A stretch of 64,000 nucleotides of DNA from Sphaerochaeta pleomorpha str. Grapes (GCF_000236685.1 NC_016633.1:1736001-1800000); one strand, 5' to 3'. Shown: positions 38,639 to 48,069, counted from the first letter of the stretch. The notes: generated from the sequence alone by a model not told the origin. Translations and numbers: made by a program.

Positions 38639-38653
38639 AGAGGGAGATAGAGT

Positions 38654-39505
38654 ATGCCAATCATTCAAGATTCGGAACGAAGCAGAGGACAAGGAAAGCG
38701 GATATATATCGGGATTATTGTCATCCTATTGGTATGTATTCCCTTCCAGGTTCTTCCTCACCTGTGGATGTTCTTTGGGATGTTCAAGGATAAACTGGAA
38801 GTGATGACTTTCCCCCCTTCTCTTTTTCCCCGACAGTTTTTTTGGGGAAATATCTCCGAGACATTTGTGACTTTTGATCTATGGAACAATATAAAGAATA
38901 CCGTCATAATCTGCGGGGGAACAATCCTCGTACAGGTTAGTATCAGTTCCTTATGTGCGTTTGGGCTCTCCAAACTGAAAATAAAACATTCGAACGGTTT
39001 GTTGCTATTTTTCATCGGGACGATGATGATCAGCAACCAGGCCACGATCATCCCGACTTTTCTGATGATGAACGACTGGGGGCTCATCAATAGCTTCTGG
39101 TCGGTAATCTTGACATTCTCAGCCTGGGGTTGGATGGTTTTCTTGTTCAAGAATTTCTTCGACACTCTCCCTGAGGCATTGATGGATGCAGCAAAGATTG
39201 ATGGAGCCAACAACTTAACTATTTTTATCCGGATTGTATTTCCTTTGTCGCTCCCAGTGTTCTCCATTGCAGTGCTCAATACTTTCAACGTGGTCTACAG
39301 CCAGTTCATGGTTCCCTTGATGCTACTCCCTGCCAAGGATAAGTGGCCGCTGATGTTGCAAATCTATACGGCAACGGTGTCGGCTGTTCCTTGGAACCAG
39401 GTAATGGTCTTGCTTACCACTGCGTCCCTGCCGCTTATCATTATCTATATTTTCTGCCAGAAATATGTTGTTGAAGGGGTTGTTATGACAGGAATCAAAG
39501 GTTAA
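38654..39505 (+). CDS. Sugar ABC transporter permease, MalG/LacG type
   Basis: A 283-residue CUT1 permease: first helix IGIIVILLVCIPFQVLPHLWM, EAA loop ALMDAAKIDGANNLTIFIRIVFPLSLP, terminal VVEGVVMTGIKG typical of MalG-like proteins. It lies 15 bases after its partner and two bases before the YesL-like gene, so all are co-transcribed. Confidence 0.92.
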   Translation: MPIIQDSERSRGQGKRIYIGIIVILLVCIPFQVLPHLWMFFGMFKDKLEVMTFPPSLFPRQFFWGNISETFVTFDLWNNIKNTVIICGGTILVQVSISSLCAFGLSKLKIKHSNGLLLFFIGTMMISNQATIIPTFLMMNDWGLINSFWSVILTFSAWGWMVFLFKNFFDTLPEALMDAAKIDGANNLTIFIRIVFPLSLPVFSIAVLNTFNVVYSQFMVPLMLLPAKDKWPLMLQIYTATVSAVPWNQVMVLLTTASLPLIIIYIFCQKYVVEGVVMTGIKG

Positions 39506-39507
39506 CT

Positions 39508-40146
39508 ATGAATCTGCATTATATTTCTACCCTCAAGAGGTGGGGAAATACAATATTCTACGAGCCAGGGGTCTGGATTTCCATGAGCCTGGCTTTTCTC
39601 CTTTGTTCATTGCCCCTGCTGACCATAGGATGTGCTTGGACGTTTTGCCTTTCCCTTGCAGAGGAACAGGCCCAAGGGAATCGTTTCAAAATATTTCCCA
39701 GGCTGAAAGCCTTTCTAGCTTCCCCTGCCTGTATCCGCTCTTTTTTTATGGGTTTGGCTGACGTCTTGCTTGTCTTTGCTATCGTCGGTTCTGCCAAAAC
39801 CCTGGTTTCTCTCAATACTACGCTTTTTTTCAGATTCCTCAATGCTGTTCTGCTCTGGATGGATATGGTTCTCATGCTATCAGGGATGTATCGTTATCCC
39901 CTCTTGGTCAGCATCCCGCAAAGCTCGTTTCTCAGTCTTTACTCGGATGGGCTCTTGCAATTCTTTACCAATATTAAAACAAACATCCTTATTCTTATGG
40001 TCTGTGTAAGCCTTATTGCTCTCTCCTTATTGATCGGAATAGCTCTCTTTGTATTCCTGCCAGGGGCATTGGCGCTATTGGTACAATACAACCAGCATTA
40101 CAGAACCTATTGTAACAAGGAAAATTCAAGTAAGAGTTCCTCGTAG
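39508..40146 (+). CDS. YesL-like (DUF624) membrane protein
   Basis: A 212-residue protein with about five hydrophobic helices. The opening (GNTIFYEPGVWISMSLAFLL, then LLTIGCAWTFCLSLA) follows the DUF624/YesL layout. These small membrane proteins commonly accompany YesM/YesN-regulated sugar transporters; their role is unknown, possibly transport or sensing support. It starts two bases after the permease stop. Confidence 0.75.
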   Translation: MNLHYISTLKRWGNTIFYEPGVWISMSLAFLLCSLPLLTIGCAWTFCLSLAEEQAQGNRFKIFPRLKAFLASPACIRSFFMGLADVLLVFAIVGSAKTLVSLNTTLFFRFLNAVLLWMDMVLMLSGMYRYPLLVSIPQSSFLSLYSDGLLQFFTNIKTNILILMVCVSLIALSLLIGIALFVFLPGALALLVQYNQHYRTYCNKENSSKSSS

Positions 40147-40588
40147 ATACTCTGCTGCCTTTGGCAAAATGCACAACCAACGAAAAATAACGCAACAGGC
40201 CAGACGCTCTGTTCTCAAGTCTCAGAATTCATTTAGGCTTCAATGATAAAGCACACAAGCCGTCTATTCAGAAATGCATCATGACAGACCTGCGTTTACT
40301 GGCGTAATCAAGAAGGTTGGAATACAATTTTCCATTCCCTTTTTAAGACTGATGATAATCTCACTACGCAGAGGTTTCACCAGGGAATTGGCGTCTTAGT
40401 TCGCTTGTGAATGCAACAGATACTTTGGCATACCCCAGGGAAAAGGATTCTTTAGGAACAAGAGCGAAAACTCTTCTCCCAATTATTGCTCTCGATGCAT
40501 ATCTGAATAAATCTGGACTTTCAAAAAGGTTAATTCAATCAGAGCAATGAAGCAAATTGACAATTCAAGCTTTTTTAAAAAATAGTAA
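40147..40588. other. Intergenic region with a possible coding remnant
   Basis: No intact gene. On the plus strand 40359-40550 a 63-codon frame without start codon reads LVNATDTLAYPREKDSLGTR, then KTLLPIIALDAYLNKSGLSK, and stops. Its composition is protein-like, so it may be the tail of a deleted gene, but I do not recognise the family. Confidence 0.3.
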
Positions 40589-40822
40589 TCAATTCTTCTG
40601 ATACCGCTGTTGCCCTGAGGCCCCTTTGTGTATCACAGCGATATGACAATCATGGCTACTGACGTAACGGAGAAACAGGGAACCGATGAGAAGCCTGTCG
40701 CCTCTGCTGATCCTGTTCCAAAGGTAGCCTTTGAACAGATCCTTGAGTAAAAAGCTTTCCCCTTCCTGCAGGTTCTTTGCTTCGCTGAGGGCTGTCTTCA
40801 ATAATGAGTCTACATCATCCAT
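40589..40822 (-). CDS. DUF1413-like small protein
   Basis: A 77-residue protein. LLKTALSEAKNLQEGESFLL, KDLFKGYLWNRISRGDRLLI and the C-terminal SGQQRYQKN match a conserved small family (DUF1413) found on mobile elements and accessory loci, possibly DNA-related. AAAGGA precedes ATG at 40822. The gene stands alone at the entrance of the accessory region. Function unknown. Confidence 0.65.
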   Translation of the reverse strand: MDDVDSLLKTALSEAKNLQEGESFLLKDLFKGYLWNRISRGDRLLIGSLFLRYVSSHDCHIAVIHKGASGQQRYQKN

Positions 40823-41016
40823 GTTAAAATTCCTTTAGCTTCATAATAGTAATATTGTTCACAATATCAAGTTTTCAAGGAAAAAGGTAGAGAACCAACT
40901 ACCCTCTTACGCTCCCATCCCAGACGGGGAGACTGAAAGAGAAGAAGTAAAGAAAGAAAGAATAGAATATGTAGAGATACAGACATTAGATGATGACCAA
41001 CTGATATCTGTTTCAG

Positions 41017-41823
41017 TCAACTCTTCCCTATCCTGCGTACTGTCTCATGGCTGACATGTAGAAAGGCAGCGATATCTTTCAGTGCATGGCCATCTGCTAT
41101 GGCAAGAAGGATGAAATCTTTCCTCAGTTCACGGGAAAGAGGTGTCCTTGCTCCCGAGAGCAACATCTTCTGCTGTCCTGCAAGATTCCGTTCAAAGAGA
41201 AACCGGTCAAGAAGGCAGGTGAGGCGTTCCTCTGTCTCGCCCTTACGATCGAGAATCGCATTGAACCCGACCTGTGCCGACCATGTTTCATGCTCGGTGC
41301 ACTCCCTGTATTGCCTGAGTGCAAGGTTCTCATCAGGGGAGAAATAGGCAAACAAGGCAACCCTGTCGATAATACCCGATTCCTTGTCGAGCACCGAGGC
41401 ATGTCCGCTCCAACGGTATTGCACGGGGGTCAAACAGAGAGCTGCCTTTACGGGGTTCCTGACAATGTAGCGGACCGTGCTGAAAAACTTTTCTTTTTCT
41501 GAGATACGATAGCTTTTGTACCTGCCGCCATAGATGGTCCCGATACGATTGTAACGCTGGTTGTAGTAGAGGCTGTAGTTCCTGTTCAAGAACCAGATCA
41601 TATCTGCCAATGGCTGGTCTCCCAGCCTGACAAGCAGGTGGTAGTGGTTGTCCATGAGGGCATATTGCAGCAAGGTGACATCATAGGTGGCAACCGCAGT
41701 CGAAAGGAGTGAAAGGAATTCTTTCTTGTCACGGGTATTCTCATAGATGTAGTTGCGGTTGTTGCCCCGTTGGATAACGTGGTGGATGGTATTAGGAACA
41801 TCGTCCCTTTTTCGCCTGGGCAT
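41017..41823 (-). CDS. REP-associated tyrosine transposase (RAYT, Y1/HUH)
   Basis: A 268-residue single-strand transposase of the IS200/RAYT group. The N terminus reads PNTIHHVIQRGNNRNYIYEN, and the HUH motif is DNHYHLLVRL. The catalytic-Tyr helix follows in RNYSLYYNQRYNRIGTIYGG. The C terminus has an HTH (LKDIAAFLHVSHETVRRIGK) seen in RAYTs. It starts 4 bases after the dprA remnant on the same strand. RAYTs are domesticated and linked to REP palindromes; a hairpin-bearing repeat family begins 2.7 kb away and is a candidate substrate (inference). Confidence 0.88.
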   Translation of the reverse strand: MPRRKRDDVPNTIHHVIQRGNNRNYIYENTRDKKEFLSLLSTAVATYDVTLLQYALMDNHYHLLVRLGDQPLADMIWFLNRNYSLYYNQRYNRIGTIYGGRYKSYRISEKEKFFSTVRYIVRNPVKAALCLTPVQYRWSGHASVLDKESGIIDRVALFAYFSPDENLALRQYRECTEHETWSAQVGFNAILDRKGETEERLTCLLDRFLFERNLAGQQKMLLSGARTPLSRELRKDFILLAIADGHALKDIAAFLHVSHETVRRIGKS

Positions 41824-41826
41824 GGG

Positions 41827-42947
41827 TCAAAGACTTCCAGCCAAGTGCCACTTGCCATCGGAGCGGAAGACGACCTTTTCTGCAAGTTCCAGGTCGGCAA
41901 GGCATTCCATGACAGAAAGGTTCGTATCGTTTACCAAAACAGCAATTTCAGAGGTGGTGAGGGCTTGCTGGCGAAGGGCCTCGACAATGGCCCCTTCACC
42001 AGGACAAACCGAAGGTTCAGAGGCCAAGGGTCTCTGTGTGCGATCACGATCGGAGAGCCGGTCGTTGACATAGGCCACAGCCCCTACGGATAAAAGATAA
42101 TTGGTCCCGCAACTCTTGGGTTCGAAAAGGCTGTTGGGGACTGCAAGCACTCGCTTGCCTTTTGCCAGGGCAGTTCTGGCTGTGTTCATGCTTCCGCTTT
42201 CGATGCGTGCCTCTATGACAAGCAGGTGCTGCACCAGGAGGAAAGGACAGCATTTCTCCCGATGAAGCGGAAAGGCAGGGCTTCTTTGCCAAAGGCATAG
42301 GGGGTTATCATGGCGCCGGCGTCAGCTATTTGTTCCATAAGCGCTGTATGGGATGCCGGTTGGGCTTTGTGCAGGCCACAGGGAAGGAAAGCGTAGGTTA
42401 CGCCCTGGTGTTCCAGTGTGGTCTTATGGGCAAGGGCATCGATGCCGAAGGAGAGGCCGGAGGCAATGATGTTCCCTTTTTCAACCAAGTCTGCTACTGC
42501 GGCCTTGGTAACCATCTCACCGTAGGGTGTGCAGGAACGCGACCCGATGACACCGAAGACGGGAGCGGAGGGAGCTGACAAGGTTCCCCGGTAGTAGAGG
42601 ACCAGAGGTGCTTGCAAATCGGCAGTGCAGATTGGGCTATAGTGTTGATCAGAGGCAGGCAGGACCTGGATGGCATGCTTCTCGTTGTCCGTGAGTATCG
42701 TCTCGGCTGTTTTCAGGTTGCGCCCTGCCCAGACGGTGACAAACGCCAGTTCCTTTGGGCTCTCGGCGACAGAAGAAGCGGAGAGGGAAGAAGGAAAACC
42801 TTTGTCCAGCACTTCCCTAACGCCATCCAAGGTTGCCTGGAAGATTTCTTTCGGGTTGCCATACGCGGCCAAGAGCTTTCGTTTCGCTTTCAGCGAGAGT
42901 CCCGCAAGTTCGTTCAGCCACACCCAATAGACGATAGTATCAGACAT
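41827..42947 (-). pseudogene. dprA: DNA processing protein DprA, frameshifted
   Basis: DprA loads RecA on incoming single-stranded DNA during transformation. The N-terminal and Rossmann parts (VFGVIGSRSCTPYGEMVTKA, ASGLSFGIDALAHKTTLEH, FIGRNAVLSS) end prematurely at 42213. The rest continues one frame over from about 42234: LLVIEARIESGSMNTARTAL, FEPKSCGTNYLLS, then the C-terminal winged helix to 41827. A single base added to the CCTCCTGG near 42222-42226 gives RNAVLSSLVQHLLVIEAR, the normal sequence. ATG at 42947 overlaps the comM end. Real decay and sequencing error cannot be separated here. Confidence 0.85.
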
Positions 42948-44478
42948 GGCGGCTCTCCCTCTCAAGGTCACGGGAGAAGAGGGCTTTGAGCAGATGCTGG
43001 CGCCTGATCTGGTCGCTGCCGGCGATATCGGCAAAGGTCCTGGCGAGCTTGAGGGTCTTGTACCGGGCCCGGACCGAGAGGTTGTCACGTTCATAGGTCC
43101 TTTGCAAAAGGATTGCACTGTCATCGTCCAGGGCGCAGTACCGGCGAAGGTGGGAACTGTTCATCTCTGAGTTGGTTGCGATCGACTCCCCTCCTTTCTT
43201 GAACCGGTGAAGCTGGCGTTCTCGTGCGATCATTACGGTGTTCCGCAGCGTTTCGGAGCTGATCGAGCCACTCATGAGGTGGCCGTCACTGAAATCGACC
43301 CTCCCCACATACTTTTGCATGTCGATTCGGTCGAGGATCGGTCCGGAAATTCGTTGCCGATAGGCGCGGATTGCATAGGGGGTGCACTCACAGCGGTTGG
43401 TGCCAGCATAGCCGCAAGGACAGGGGTTCATGGCTGCGACGAGCATGAAGTCGGAGGGGTACCTGTTGGTCTGGTTGACACGGCTTATGGTCACGCGGCG
43501 GTCCTCGAGTGGCAACCGCAGGGACTCGAGGGTTTTCCTGCCGAACTCGGGCAGTTCATCCGGGAACAGGACGCCACGGTGGGCAAGGGTCACTTCCCCG
43601 GGTTTGGCATTGACTCCTCCGCCGATGAGGGCCTGTGCCGACATGTTGTAGTGGGGGGAACGGAAGGGCCTGTTATGCTTGAGTTCATGGCCGTCGAGTT
43701 CGCCTGCGATGCTGTAAATCGAGGAAACCTCCAGGATTTCCTGCTCACTCATGGGAGGAAGGATGGTAGGCAGCAACCGGCTCATCATCGATTTACCACA
43801 ACCGGGCACACCTACCAGCAGAAGGTTGTGGTTCCCTGCGACGGCCGCTGCAAGGTAGGGAAGGATTTCCTCATGCCCGATAACATCGGAGTAATCGCCT
43901 TCCTTGCCTCTTTTCTCGCTTTGCCCTGGATCTTGTTTCGGCCGGTGGGGGCTAAGGTGGAGCCTTGTTTCGAGGTAGGAGATGACCTGGGTGACGGTAT
44001 CGCAGGCAATGACATCAAGGTCGGTGACCAGGGAGGCTTCATCGGAGCAATCGATGGGGACGACCAGTTTCTTCCAGCTAAGCTTGCGGGCCTGGATTGC
44101 CATGGGCAATACCCCGTCGAATCCGACGAGGTTTCCGGTGGTGCTGATGCCGCCGACAAAGGCGGTCTCCCCCCACGCCTCGATGCTCGGCCTTACCTGC
44201 CCCGATTCCACGAGCAGGCCAATGAGCATGGGAAGATCGAGGTAGGCCCCCCGTTTGCGTATGTCGCTGGGACTGAGGTTGGCCACGACCTTCTTGGTGG
44301 GATAGGCATACCCGAGTTCCTCGGTGCAGGCTTCCATGCGGTCCTTTGCCTCCTTGATGGCGCTGTCCCCAAGACCGACGATGGTGGTCGTCGCCAATCC
44401 GGCGATGATGGCGACCTCCACACCCAAAGGATATCCCCCGATGCCGCTGATGCCCAGGCTCCTGATCACTGTTGCCAT
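42940..44478 (-). CDS. comM: YifB/ComM family Mg-chelatase-like ATPase
   Basis: A 512-residue AAA+ protein that promotes branch migration during natural transformation in other bacteria. It shows the N-terminal ChlI-like domain (VIRSLGISGIGGYPLGVEVA), Walker A GVPGCGKSMM, Walker B LFPDELPEF, the CPCGY zinc-like cluster (NPCPCGYAGTNRCEC) and the C-terminal LARTFADIAGSDQI. ATG at 44478 is chosen for its AGGAGG-type site and family start MATVIRS; an upstream start at 44499 is less likely. It is followed in an overlapping arrangement by dprA, the usual pairing. GC is clearly higher than in the cargo genes to the right. Confidence 0.93.
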   Translation of the reverse strand: MATVIRSLGISGIGGYPLGVEVAIIAGLATTTIVGLGDSAIKEAKDRMEACTEELGYAYPTKKVVANLSPSDIRKRGAYLDLPMLIGLLVESGQVRPSIEAWGETAFVGGISTTGNLVGFDGVLPMAIQARKLSWKKLVVPIDCSDEASLVTDLDVIACDTVTQVISYLETRLHLSPHRPKQDPGQSEKRGKEGDYSDVIGHEEILPYLAAAVAGNHNLLLVGVPGCGKSMMSRLLPTILPPMSEQEILEVSSIYSIAGELDGHELKHNRPFRSPHYNMSAQALIGGGVNAKPGEVTLAHRGVLFPDELPEFGRKTLESLRLPLEDRRVTISRVNQTNRYPSDFMLVAAMNPCPCGYAGTNRCECTPYAIRAYRQRISGPILDRIDMQKYVGRVDFSDGHLMSGSISSETLRNTVMIARERQLHRFKKGGESIATNSEMNSSHLRRYCALDDDSAILLQRTYERDNLSVRARYKTLKLARTFADIAGSDQIRRQHLLKALFSRDLERESRHV

Positions 44479-44553
44479 TGCTTTGAGTTCCTCCTGCAAT
44501 ACCTATGAACAGAAAGTATGCAATCTGCTTCAAACGGCTCTGGGTTCAGGTCA

Positions 44554-44812
44554 CCAGCGACGATGAAATATGCAGGAGGTTCTTCTCCAAACATTCTCTT
44601 TAAAATATCAATATCAATATTGATATAATCTACTCAAAAAAAACCAGACCTAAGAAAGGCTGTGGATTCTGTGGAAATCCTACCCGAGTCCCTGGTACCC
44701 GTACCGGGGCAATCACTTGCAGCCATCAGCAAATCCCAAAAGCCAGTCTAATCTGGAGCAACACGATTCCTGCAGATGTGGGAAATGTGCAAGTTGCACC
44801 TGGTCCCGATAG
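44554..44812. repeat. Dispersed repeat family, copy 1
   Basis: Contains the AT-rich part (AATATCAATATTGATAT), a CAGACC/AGGCTG hairpin preceded by eight As, the 20-bp stem at 44690-44709 (CCCTGGTAC-CC-GTACCGGGG, one wobble change) and the tail AGCCAGTCTAATCTGGAGCA, ending near GGTCCCGATAG. It lies directly between comM and the DUF4143 ATPase promoter. Confidence 0.85.
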
Positions 44813-44821
44813 TCTTTTTTT

Positions 44822-44918
44822 AGGGTATACCCTTACATACTTATTATTTTTACGGAGTTTTTAGGGTTATACCCATAAGAACTTTCTTTACTTAGGTAGT
44901 TTTACAGGGTATAATCCC
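44822..44918 (+). promoter_or_regulatory. Promoter with three spaced operator-like sites
   Basis: Three related sites occur: AGGGTATACCCT (44822-44833, perfect palindrome), GGGTTATACCC (44864-44874) and GGGTATAATCCC (44907-44918). Centres are about 42 and 43 bases apart, roughly four helical turns. The third site contains the -10 TATAAT (44910-44915), with TTTACT 17 bases upstream (44887-44892). Binding of a repressor, perhaps the ATPase itself or another factor, would cover the promoter. Confidence 0.6.
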
Positions 44919-44937
44919 AAACAAGGGGTACTCATCC

Positions 44938-46152
44938 ATGTTCAACAGACCACTTTACTATGAGAAAATCAAACCGTTTATCGGGAAACCCTTTATAAAG
45001 ATTATTTCAGGGATACGCCGATGTGGGAAATCGACCATGATGCTGCTGATTCAACAGCTGATGGCTGATGAGGGTGTGAAGAGAGAACAAATCATCTCCA
45101 TCAATTTCGAAAGTATGAAATACTACCACTTGCGTTCTTCGATCGCTTTATACGAATACGTGTCAGAACTTGTAAAAACCATGGAGACCCCTGCGTATTT
45201 GTTTTTTGACGAGATACAAATCGTTAAGGATTGGGAAGAAGCGGTAAACTCACTGTTCCTCGATTTTCAGGTTGATGTCTATATTACTGGTTCAAACTCA
45301 CAGTTGCTCTCATCAGAGCTCTCCACCTTGCTTACTGGTCGATGCATACATATCCAGATGCAGGTATTGTCCTTTACCGAGATGTTGACATTCAGATCCA
45401 CTTTGCAGGAAACACAACAGGATCTGCTTTGGTTGTATATCAGGCGGGGAGGTTTTCCTGCCGTCCATCTCTCCATTGATTACGATGAGAAGGCAACCTA
45501 CATGATTCTCAACGACATCTTCGATTCAATCGTCCTGCGTGATGTTGTCCAGCGGTACAAGATACGGGATGTCGAGTTGTTGCGCAGGATTTTGAACTTC
45601 ATCGCTGATTCAGTTGGAAGCACTATTTCTGCAAAACGCATTGCAGATTATTTCAAGAGCCAAGCAAGATCAGTCGATATGAACACGGTCTATACCTATC
45701 TTGACGCATTGGTAAGCTCTTTTTTGATCACCAGAGTCCAACGTTATGACATACAGGGAAAAGAACTGCTGAAAACACAAGAAAAATACTATCTTGCGGA
45801 CACCGGTCTCCAGCATGCTGTCTTTGGGTATAAGGATAGGCACATCTCCGGCATATTGGAGAACATCGTCTACAACGAGTTGGTCAGACGAGGATATACA
45901 GTATACATCGGAAAGCTGGGCACCCAAGAGGTTGATTTTGTTGCAGAGCAACCTCCGAGGAAACTGTATGTACAGGTCGCATTCAAGCTTGAAAGTGAGG
46001 AGACAGTGCAAAGAGAGTTTGCACCGCTGCTCGCAATCCGTGACTCCTACCCAAAATTTGTGGTAACGATGGATCAAAACTTCCATGACACCTTAGAGGG
46101 AGTGCAGCATATTGGGTTGCATCAGTTCCTTACAGATGAGAAAATCGTTTAG
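44938..46152 (+). CDS. AAA ATPase with DUF4143 domain
   Basis: An intact 404-residue member of the COG1373 group. Walker A is GIRRCGKST (about residue 25), Walker B LFFDEIQ near residue 87, sensor VYITGSNSQLLSSELSTLL; the C-terminal DUF4143 part holds EVDFVAEQPPRKLYVQV, a restriction-endonuclease-like pattern. Role unknown in general; such genes are frequent accessory cargo. It has its own promoter with three operator-like sites and is flanked by repeat copies 1 and 2. A degraded paralogue lies at 6331-7413, and a copy of its last 110 bases reappears at 53973. Confidence 0.88.
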   Translation: MFNRPLYYEKIKPFIGKPFIKIISGIRRCGKSTMMLLIQQLMADEGVKREQIISINFESMKYYHLRSSIALYEYVSELVKTMETPAYLFFDEIQIVKDWEEAVNSLFLDFQVDVYITGSNSQLLSSELSTLLTGRCIHIQMQVLSFTEMLTFRSTLQETQQDLLWLYIRRGGFPAVHLSIDYDEKATYMILNDIFDSIVLRDVVQRYKIRDVELLRRILNFIADSVGSTISAKRIADYFKSQARSVDMNTVYTYLDALVSSFLITRVQRYDIQGKELLKTQEKYYLADTGLQHAVFGYKDRHISGILENIVYNELVRRGYTVYIGKLGTQEVDFVAEQPPRKLYVQVAFKLESEETVQREFAPLLAIRDSYPKFVVTMDQNFHDTLEGVQHIGLHQFLTDEKIV

Positions 46153-46170
46153 ACACTTTTCAATTGAGGA

Positions 46171-46464
46171 ATGTGGATTTTGTGGAAATCCTACCCGAGT
46201 CCCCGGTACCCGTACCGGGGCATTCTCTTGTAGCCGTCAGCAACCCCAAAAGCCAGTCTGATGGAGCAACATGATTTGCTCTCAGTGCCCTATTTCAGCG
46301 GTTTTTGTGGAAAATGTGTAAGTTCTTCCCGAGTCCCCGGTACCCGTACCGGGGCATTCTCTTGCAGTCAGCAGCAAACCCCAAAAGCCAGTCTGATCTG
46401 GAGCAACATGATTCCTGCCGATGTGGAAAATATGGGAACCCTTCCTGGTACCGATAACGCCCAT
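46171..46464. repeat. Dispersed repeat family, copy 2 (double)
   Basis: Two hairpin units in tandem, with perfect stems at 46201-46220 and 46335-46354 (CCCCGGTAC-CC-GTACCGGGG). Between them is the TGCCCTATTTCAGCGGTTTT module, and the end is CCTGGTACCGATAAC. It begins 19 bases after the ATPase stop codon and ends before the AbiEi gene. Confidence 0.9.
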
Positions 46465-46530
46465 TCCTGTTGCACCTGCACGCAATAGATGATAATATGT
46501 TCGTGTGGATACAACATGCAGAAGGGGCAT

Positions 46531-47124
46531 ATGGATTATAAAAAACAAATAGAGCAGCATCTTGAGAACTCAGGTGGAATAATCACGGCATCATACTGCC
46601 GGAGCAAAAAGATTCCAACTGTATATCTTAGCAGGCTCGTTCGAGAAGGTGATCTGCAGAGAGTGGCAGAGGGTCTCTATATTTCGGAAGAAGGAATGTA
46701 TGATGACTATTATTATTTTCAATATCGCTTTAAAAAAGCAGTGTTTTCCTATGAGACAGCACTACATCTGCTGGGGGCAACGGACAAGATTCCTCAAGAC
46801 ATGGATGTTACGGTCTATTATAGCTATAAGTTCAATAAAGCTCCTTTCGGAGTGAACATCCATTATGTGAATAAGGAAATCCATGGACTTGGAGTGGTGG
46901 AAGCTAGAACCATGTTCAATAATCCTGTCAGGGTTTATTCTTATGAACGAACACTTTGCGATTTTATCGCCCACGAAGATAAAATGGACAGGGAAGTGTA
47001 TGTCAAGCTTATCCGTTCCTATTCAAAATATGCTAAAAGAGATATCCAAGCCCTCTATGAAATAGCAACAAGAATGGGGATTGATAAAGAGGTAAAAGCA
47101 CTTATGGAAGTGGTCTATGAATAA
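46531..47124 (+). CDS. abiEi: AbiEi-type antitoxin (type IV toxin-antitoxin)
   Basis: A 197-residue protein with the AbiEi N-terminal winged helix (ENSGGIITASYCRSKKIPTV, YLSRLVREGDLQRVAEGLY) and the C-terminal domain with SYERTLCDFIAHEDKMD. It should repress its operon and neutralise the nucleotidyltransferase toxin without direct binding. ATG at 46531 is chosen because AAGGGG lies 4-5 bases upstream; earlier in-frame starts run into the repeat. It overlaps the toxin gene by 8 bases. Confidence 0.88.
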   Translation: MDYKKQIEQHLENSGGIITASYCRSKKIPTVYLSRLVREGDLQRVAEGLYISEEGMYDDYYYFQYRFKKAVFSYETALHLLGATDKIPQDMDVTVYYSYKFNKAPFGVNIHYVNKEIHGLGVVEARTMFNNPVRVYSYERTLCDFIAHEDKMDREVYVKLIRSYSKYAKRDIQALYEIATRMGIDKEVKALMEVVYE

Positions 47125-47953
47125 AGCCAGATTGACTGCACTTTGCCATAAAATCAGCAAGGAAACTGGATTACCCTTTAACTCGGTCATGCTCTATTAT
47201 TTTCTTGAAAGCATATTGAAGAAGCTTGTGCAAGGGAAGTATGGAGGGAATCTTGTTTTCAAAGGTGGCTTTCTACTTTCCAATGTCGTAGGAATAGAAT
47301 CTCGAAGCACTATGGATATAGATTTTCTTTTACGAAACATGCAGGTATCGGAAGAGAAGGTTTTGGAATTGCTTACTGAATCATTGAAAGAAAAAGAAGG
47401 AGATGAAATAAAGTATAAAATTATGAACATCTCACCAATCAAAGAACAAGATCAATACGGAGGATATCGAGCAAGTATTCTTTGCAGATTTGAAAACATA
47501 AGACAAGTCATTCCGCTTGATGTTGCAACGGGAGATGTTATAACTCCACACCCGATACAATATTCATTTGCCAGTGTCTTTGGGAATGACGAAATCCTCA
47601 TTAAGGCATATCCAATTGAAACAATGCTTGCAGAGAAGTTGCAGACAATCTATGCAAGGGGGTTCTTGAATAGCCGGAATAAGGACTATTATGATCTCCA
47701 TATCCTTTACAGGTTAAGGAGCAAGGAGATCGATATGTCTACATTGGCAAGAGCCTGTGAGCGGACATTCCATAATCGTAAAACAGAATTCGATGTAGTA
47801 AAAATACTGGAATTGCTGGAAAGATTAAAGCGGGACGATTCTTTTCTGAAGCATTGGAAGGTTTATACAAAGAAGAACAACTATGTTCAAGGCATTAGTT
47901 TTGAAGCTGTCATCCTTGATGCTATGAAACTCATTAATGAAATGGTGATGTGA
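47117..47953 (+). CDS. abiEii: AbiEii-type nucleotidyltransferase toxin
   Basis: A 278-residue DUF1814 nucleotidyltransferase. Motif I is FKGGFLLSNVV with RSTMDIDFLL (the GGx..DxD metal site), followed by IPLDVATGDVI and the KLQTIYARGFLNSRNKDYYD helix of the family. AbiEii proteins modify nucleic acids or tRNA ends and cause growth arrest during phage infection. Translationally coupled to the antitoxin. Repeat pieces bound the pair on both sides. Confidence 0.9.
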   Translation: MNKARLTALCHKISKETGLPFNSVMLYYFLESILKKLVQGKYGGNLVFKGGFLLSNVVGIESRSTMDIDFLLRNMQVSEEKVLELLTESLKEKEGDEIKYKIMNISPIKEQDQYGGYRASILCRFENIRQVIPLDVATGDVITPHPIQYSFASVFGNDEILIKAYPIETMLAEKLQTIYARGFLNSRNKDYYDLHILYRLRSKEIDMSTLARACERTFHNRKTEFDVVKILELLERLKRDDSFLKHWKVYTKKNNYVQGISFEAVILDAMKLINEMVM

Positions 47954-48069
47954 AGTTTAGTATAATGAAAGGTCTTCCCTTCGCGCCTGCCGCCTGTTCA
48001 GCTTCCCTGTATCCGCTACCCTACGGTAGGAGGGGGAAGTTAGATGTTTTCAAGTGGGATTTGAATGAT

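Noticed and set aside
43207-44508. Long plus-strand frame (433 codons) opposite comM
   Set aside because: Antisense shadow of a high-GC gene with a clear family match on the minus strand.
46261-46488. Open frame of 75 codons between ATPase and AbiEi
   Set aside because: Entirely within repeat copy 2 and similar text appears in other copies, so it reflects repeat structure, not a gene.
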